Source: Streptococcus sanguinis
Lineage (GTDB): Bacteria; Bacillota; Bacilli; Lactobacillales; Streptococcaceae
DNA length: 64,000 nucleotides
NCBI RefSeq assembly: GCF_026781265.1
Contig: NZ_JAKUVC010000009.1
Coordinates: 62,001-126,000 of the forward strand
Reading direction: 5' to 3'
Both the position numbers and the translations under genes were made by a program. Below the pieces are notes generated by a model. That model did no database searches and was not told the DNA's origin. It saw nothing but the letters and a program-made list of their open reading frames with translations. Shown here piece by piece: positions 62,513-64,000 of the stretch. Every line of letters begins with the position of its first letter. Position 1 is the stretch's first letter.

Positions 62513-63577
62513 ATGGGAAATAATACAATTTTACAAAAGGATATGGAAGACCTAGCTGCTGTCAGTCCTATTCTCAGAGAACTGAGCAATGTTACAGTCT
62601 TGGTAACCGGAGCAACAGGACTTATAGGCAGACACTGTATTTCCGCTTTGATGGCTTTAAATGATTTGTACGAAGCTAATGTCAGAGTAGTGGCCTTGGC
62701 GCGAAATCATAAAAAAGCGGAAGCTCTATTTCAAGATTTTTTACATAGTGAGAATCTGCAGCTAGTGTATGCTGACTTGCTGTCAGATTGGCAGATAGAG
62801 GAGGAATTGGATTATATTATCCATGGAGCCAGTGCGACGGACTCCTCTTTTTTCGTTGAGCATCCTGTGGAGACAATTGATCTAGCCATAAATGGAACGA
62901 AAAAACTGCTGGATCTGGCTAAAAATAAGCAGGTTCGCAGTATGGTCTATCTCTCTTCTCTGGAAGTCTATGGGACGACAAGTCCTGATGCTTCCAGCAT
63001 TAGCGAGAAAGATTACGGTTATTTGGATCCAACCAGTGTCCGTAGCAGTTATTCGGAAAGCAAGCGCATGGCAGAGTCCTTGTGTGTAGGCTATTGTCAT
63101 CAGTATCAGGTGCCTGTTAGAATGGCTCGTTTGTCACAAACTTTTGGCCCAGGTGTGAGCTATGAAGACAACAGAGTTTTTGCACAGTTTGCGCGTGCTG
63201 TCCTTGAAAAGAGAGATATTGTCCTCCGAACTAAAGGAGAGACTGTTCGTAACTACTGCTATACCAAAGATGCTATTGAAGCCATATTTTACATTCTGCT
63301 GAAAGGCCAAGCAGGTCAAGCATATAATGTCGCCAATAAAGAGACGGCTATTTCCATTCGTGAGATGGCGGAAATGGTTATTGAACTAAGCGGTAGCAAT
63401 GAAACAAAGTTAGTCTTTGATTTGGCAGAGGATGTGGAAAAGCTAGGCTATAATCCGACAGTTAAGATTCGTCTCAATACGGACAAGCTTGAGAGTTTGG
63501 GCTGGCAAGCTCATACTGATTTAGAAACCATGTTTTTACGGTTGATTGAAAGCATGGCATCAGATAGGAAGAAATAG
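62513..63577 (+). CDS. NAD-dependent epimerase/dehydrogenase, partner of the cytidylyltransferase
   Basis: 354 residues from ATG 62513, right after the preceding TGA; an ATG at 62492 is also in frame, and neither has a strong ribosome binding site. SDR with VLVTGATGLIGRHCI (about 27), LSSLEVYGTTSP and the SSYSESKRMAES active site (Y-x3-K). Coupled to the cytidylyltransferase, as in loci for CDP-linked sugar alcohols, where a reductase makes the polyol. Alternatively a nucleotide-sugar 4-epimerase. Confidence 0.85.
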   Translation: MGNNTILQKDMEDLAAVSPILRELSNVTVLVTGATGLIGRHCISALMALNDLYEANVRVVALARNHKKAEALFQDFLHSENLQLVYADLLSDWQIEEELDYIIHGASATDSSFFVEHPVETIDLAINGTKKLLDLAKNKQVRSMVYLSSLEVYGTTSPDASSISEKDYGYLDPTSVRSSYSESKRMAESLCVGYCHQYQVPVRMARLSQTFGPGVSYEDNRVFAQFARAVLEKRDIVLRTKGETVRNYCYTKDAIEAIFYILLKGQAGQAYNVANKETAISIREMAEMVIELSGSNETKLVFDLAEDVEKLGYNPTVKIRLNTDKLESLGWQAHTDLETMFLRLIESMASDRKK

Positions 63578-63587
63578 GAGGGCTAAT

Positions 63588-64000
63588 TTGTCTGGTGGAT
63601 TTAAAAAAATAATAGCTAATTTTTCCTATGTCGTCTTGTCCAATTTGCTGACAGTAATAGTTTCTTCTCTGGTTGTCTTGATTTTGCCTAAGATTATGGG
63701 TGTAGAGGAGTATGGCTACTGGCAACTCTATATTTTCTATTTATCCTATGCCGGTTTTGTTCATCTGGGCTGGGTGGACGGAATCTACCTTCGCTACGGT
63801 GGTTTGGAGTATGATGATCTGGATAAAGAAAAGTTTTTCTCTCAGTTTCTCATGCTTTTGATCTATCTGACAGGGATTGGAATTTTATTTTTCTTAGGGA
63901 CTTCTGCCTTTATTAGAGATGAGAGCAGTCGGTTTGTTTTTATACTTTTGGTTTATACCATGTTGGTCACCAATCTGCGATTTCTCTTTGTTTACGTTCT
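63588..64000 (+). CDS. wzx: Wzx-type repeat-unit flippase (N-terminal part)
   Basis: TTG start at 63588 with AGGAGGG 5 nt upstream; 137 codons are visible and the gene runs off the window edge. The sequence begins with GGFKKIIANFSYVVLSNLL and a hydrophobic helix, then IMGVEEYGYWQLYIFYLSYAGF, typical of MATE-like polysaccharide flippases, which move lipid-linked repeat units outward. Confidence 0.85.
   Translation, partial: MSGGFKKIIANFSYVVLSNLLTVIVSSLVVLILPKIMGVEEYGYWQLYIFYLSYAGFVHLGWVDGIYLRYGGLEYDDLDKEKFFSQFLMLLIYLTGIGILFFLGTSAFIRDESSRFVFILLVYTMLVTNLRFLFVYV

Overview
The window is chromosomal DNA of a low-GC Firmicute, almost certainly a Streptococcus of the mitis/sanguinis group. The evidence is the gene content and order: a V-type ATPase operon beside an RpiR regulator, a Sip-like LysM protein, malQ-malP with a divergent malR, hexA (mutS) and hexB (mutL), cinA-recA-spx, ireB-ruvX-DUF1292, folC-cls-nrdD-nrdG, and a wzg-wzh-wzd-wze (cpsABCD) polysaccharide locus directly after nrdG. 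The species is inference. Many promoters are of the extended -10 type (TGnTATAAT), typical of streptococci. No rRNA, tRNA, CRISPR array or complete insertion sequence was seen.

Region by region. 1-10626: a partial RpiR/SIS regulator reading leftward, then a nine-subunit V-type (probably Na+-translocating) ATPase operon, ntpFIKECG-(GNAT)-ABD. 11054-13727: a secreted LysM/Sip-like protein and threonine synthase. 13771-21193: maltodextrin use, with pullulanase and MalR on the minus strand and the malQ-malP operon on the plus strand; GCAAACGTTTGC-type operators lie between the divergent promoters. 21372-24899: a small membrane protein, a stand-alone NrdI, argS and argR. 24977-32999: DNA repair genes (mutS, mutL, ruvA, tag), interrupted by a LytTR/DUF3021 regulatory pair and an XRE/RDD membrane pair.

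33009-34900 is the most unusual part: a visibly AT-rich insert. It holds a leftward Rgg/ComR-like regulator and a divergent 26-residue ORF, too short for ordinary gene callers, whose hydrophobic peptide ends in FPWWWPWE. A secreted aromatic-rich 104-residue protein, an enterocin-A-type immunity protein and a 149-bp element with perfect 10-bp terminal inverted repeats follow. I read this as a candidate peptide-pheromone (quorum-sensing) circuit controlling a Sec-secreted bacteriocin with its immunity gene.

35144-50463: cinA-recA (candidate competence box), spx, two DUF1307-type lipoproteins, ireB-ruvX-DUF1292, folC behind a strong hairpin, a Ser-rich lipoprotein, cardiolipin synthase, a candidate competence-controlled small gene with a GT-C-like membrane protein, and the anaerobic ribonucleotide reductase operon nrdD-(small)-GNAT-GNAT-nrdG behind paired NrdR boxes. 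50703-64000: a Wzy-type surface polysaccharide locus. It has the regulatory/assembly module cpsABCD, a UDP-HexNAc 4,6-dehydratase with a short PglC-like phosphoglycosyl transferase and a reductase for the initiating sugar, two GT2 transferases, a LicD protein, the Wzy polymerase, an IspD/TarI-like cytidylyltransferase with a partner dehydrogenase/epimerase (suggesting a CDP-activated polyol phosphate), and the start of the Wzx flippase, cut by the window edge.
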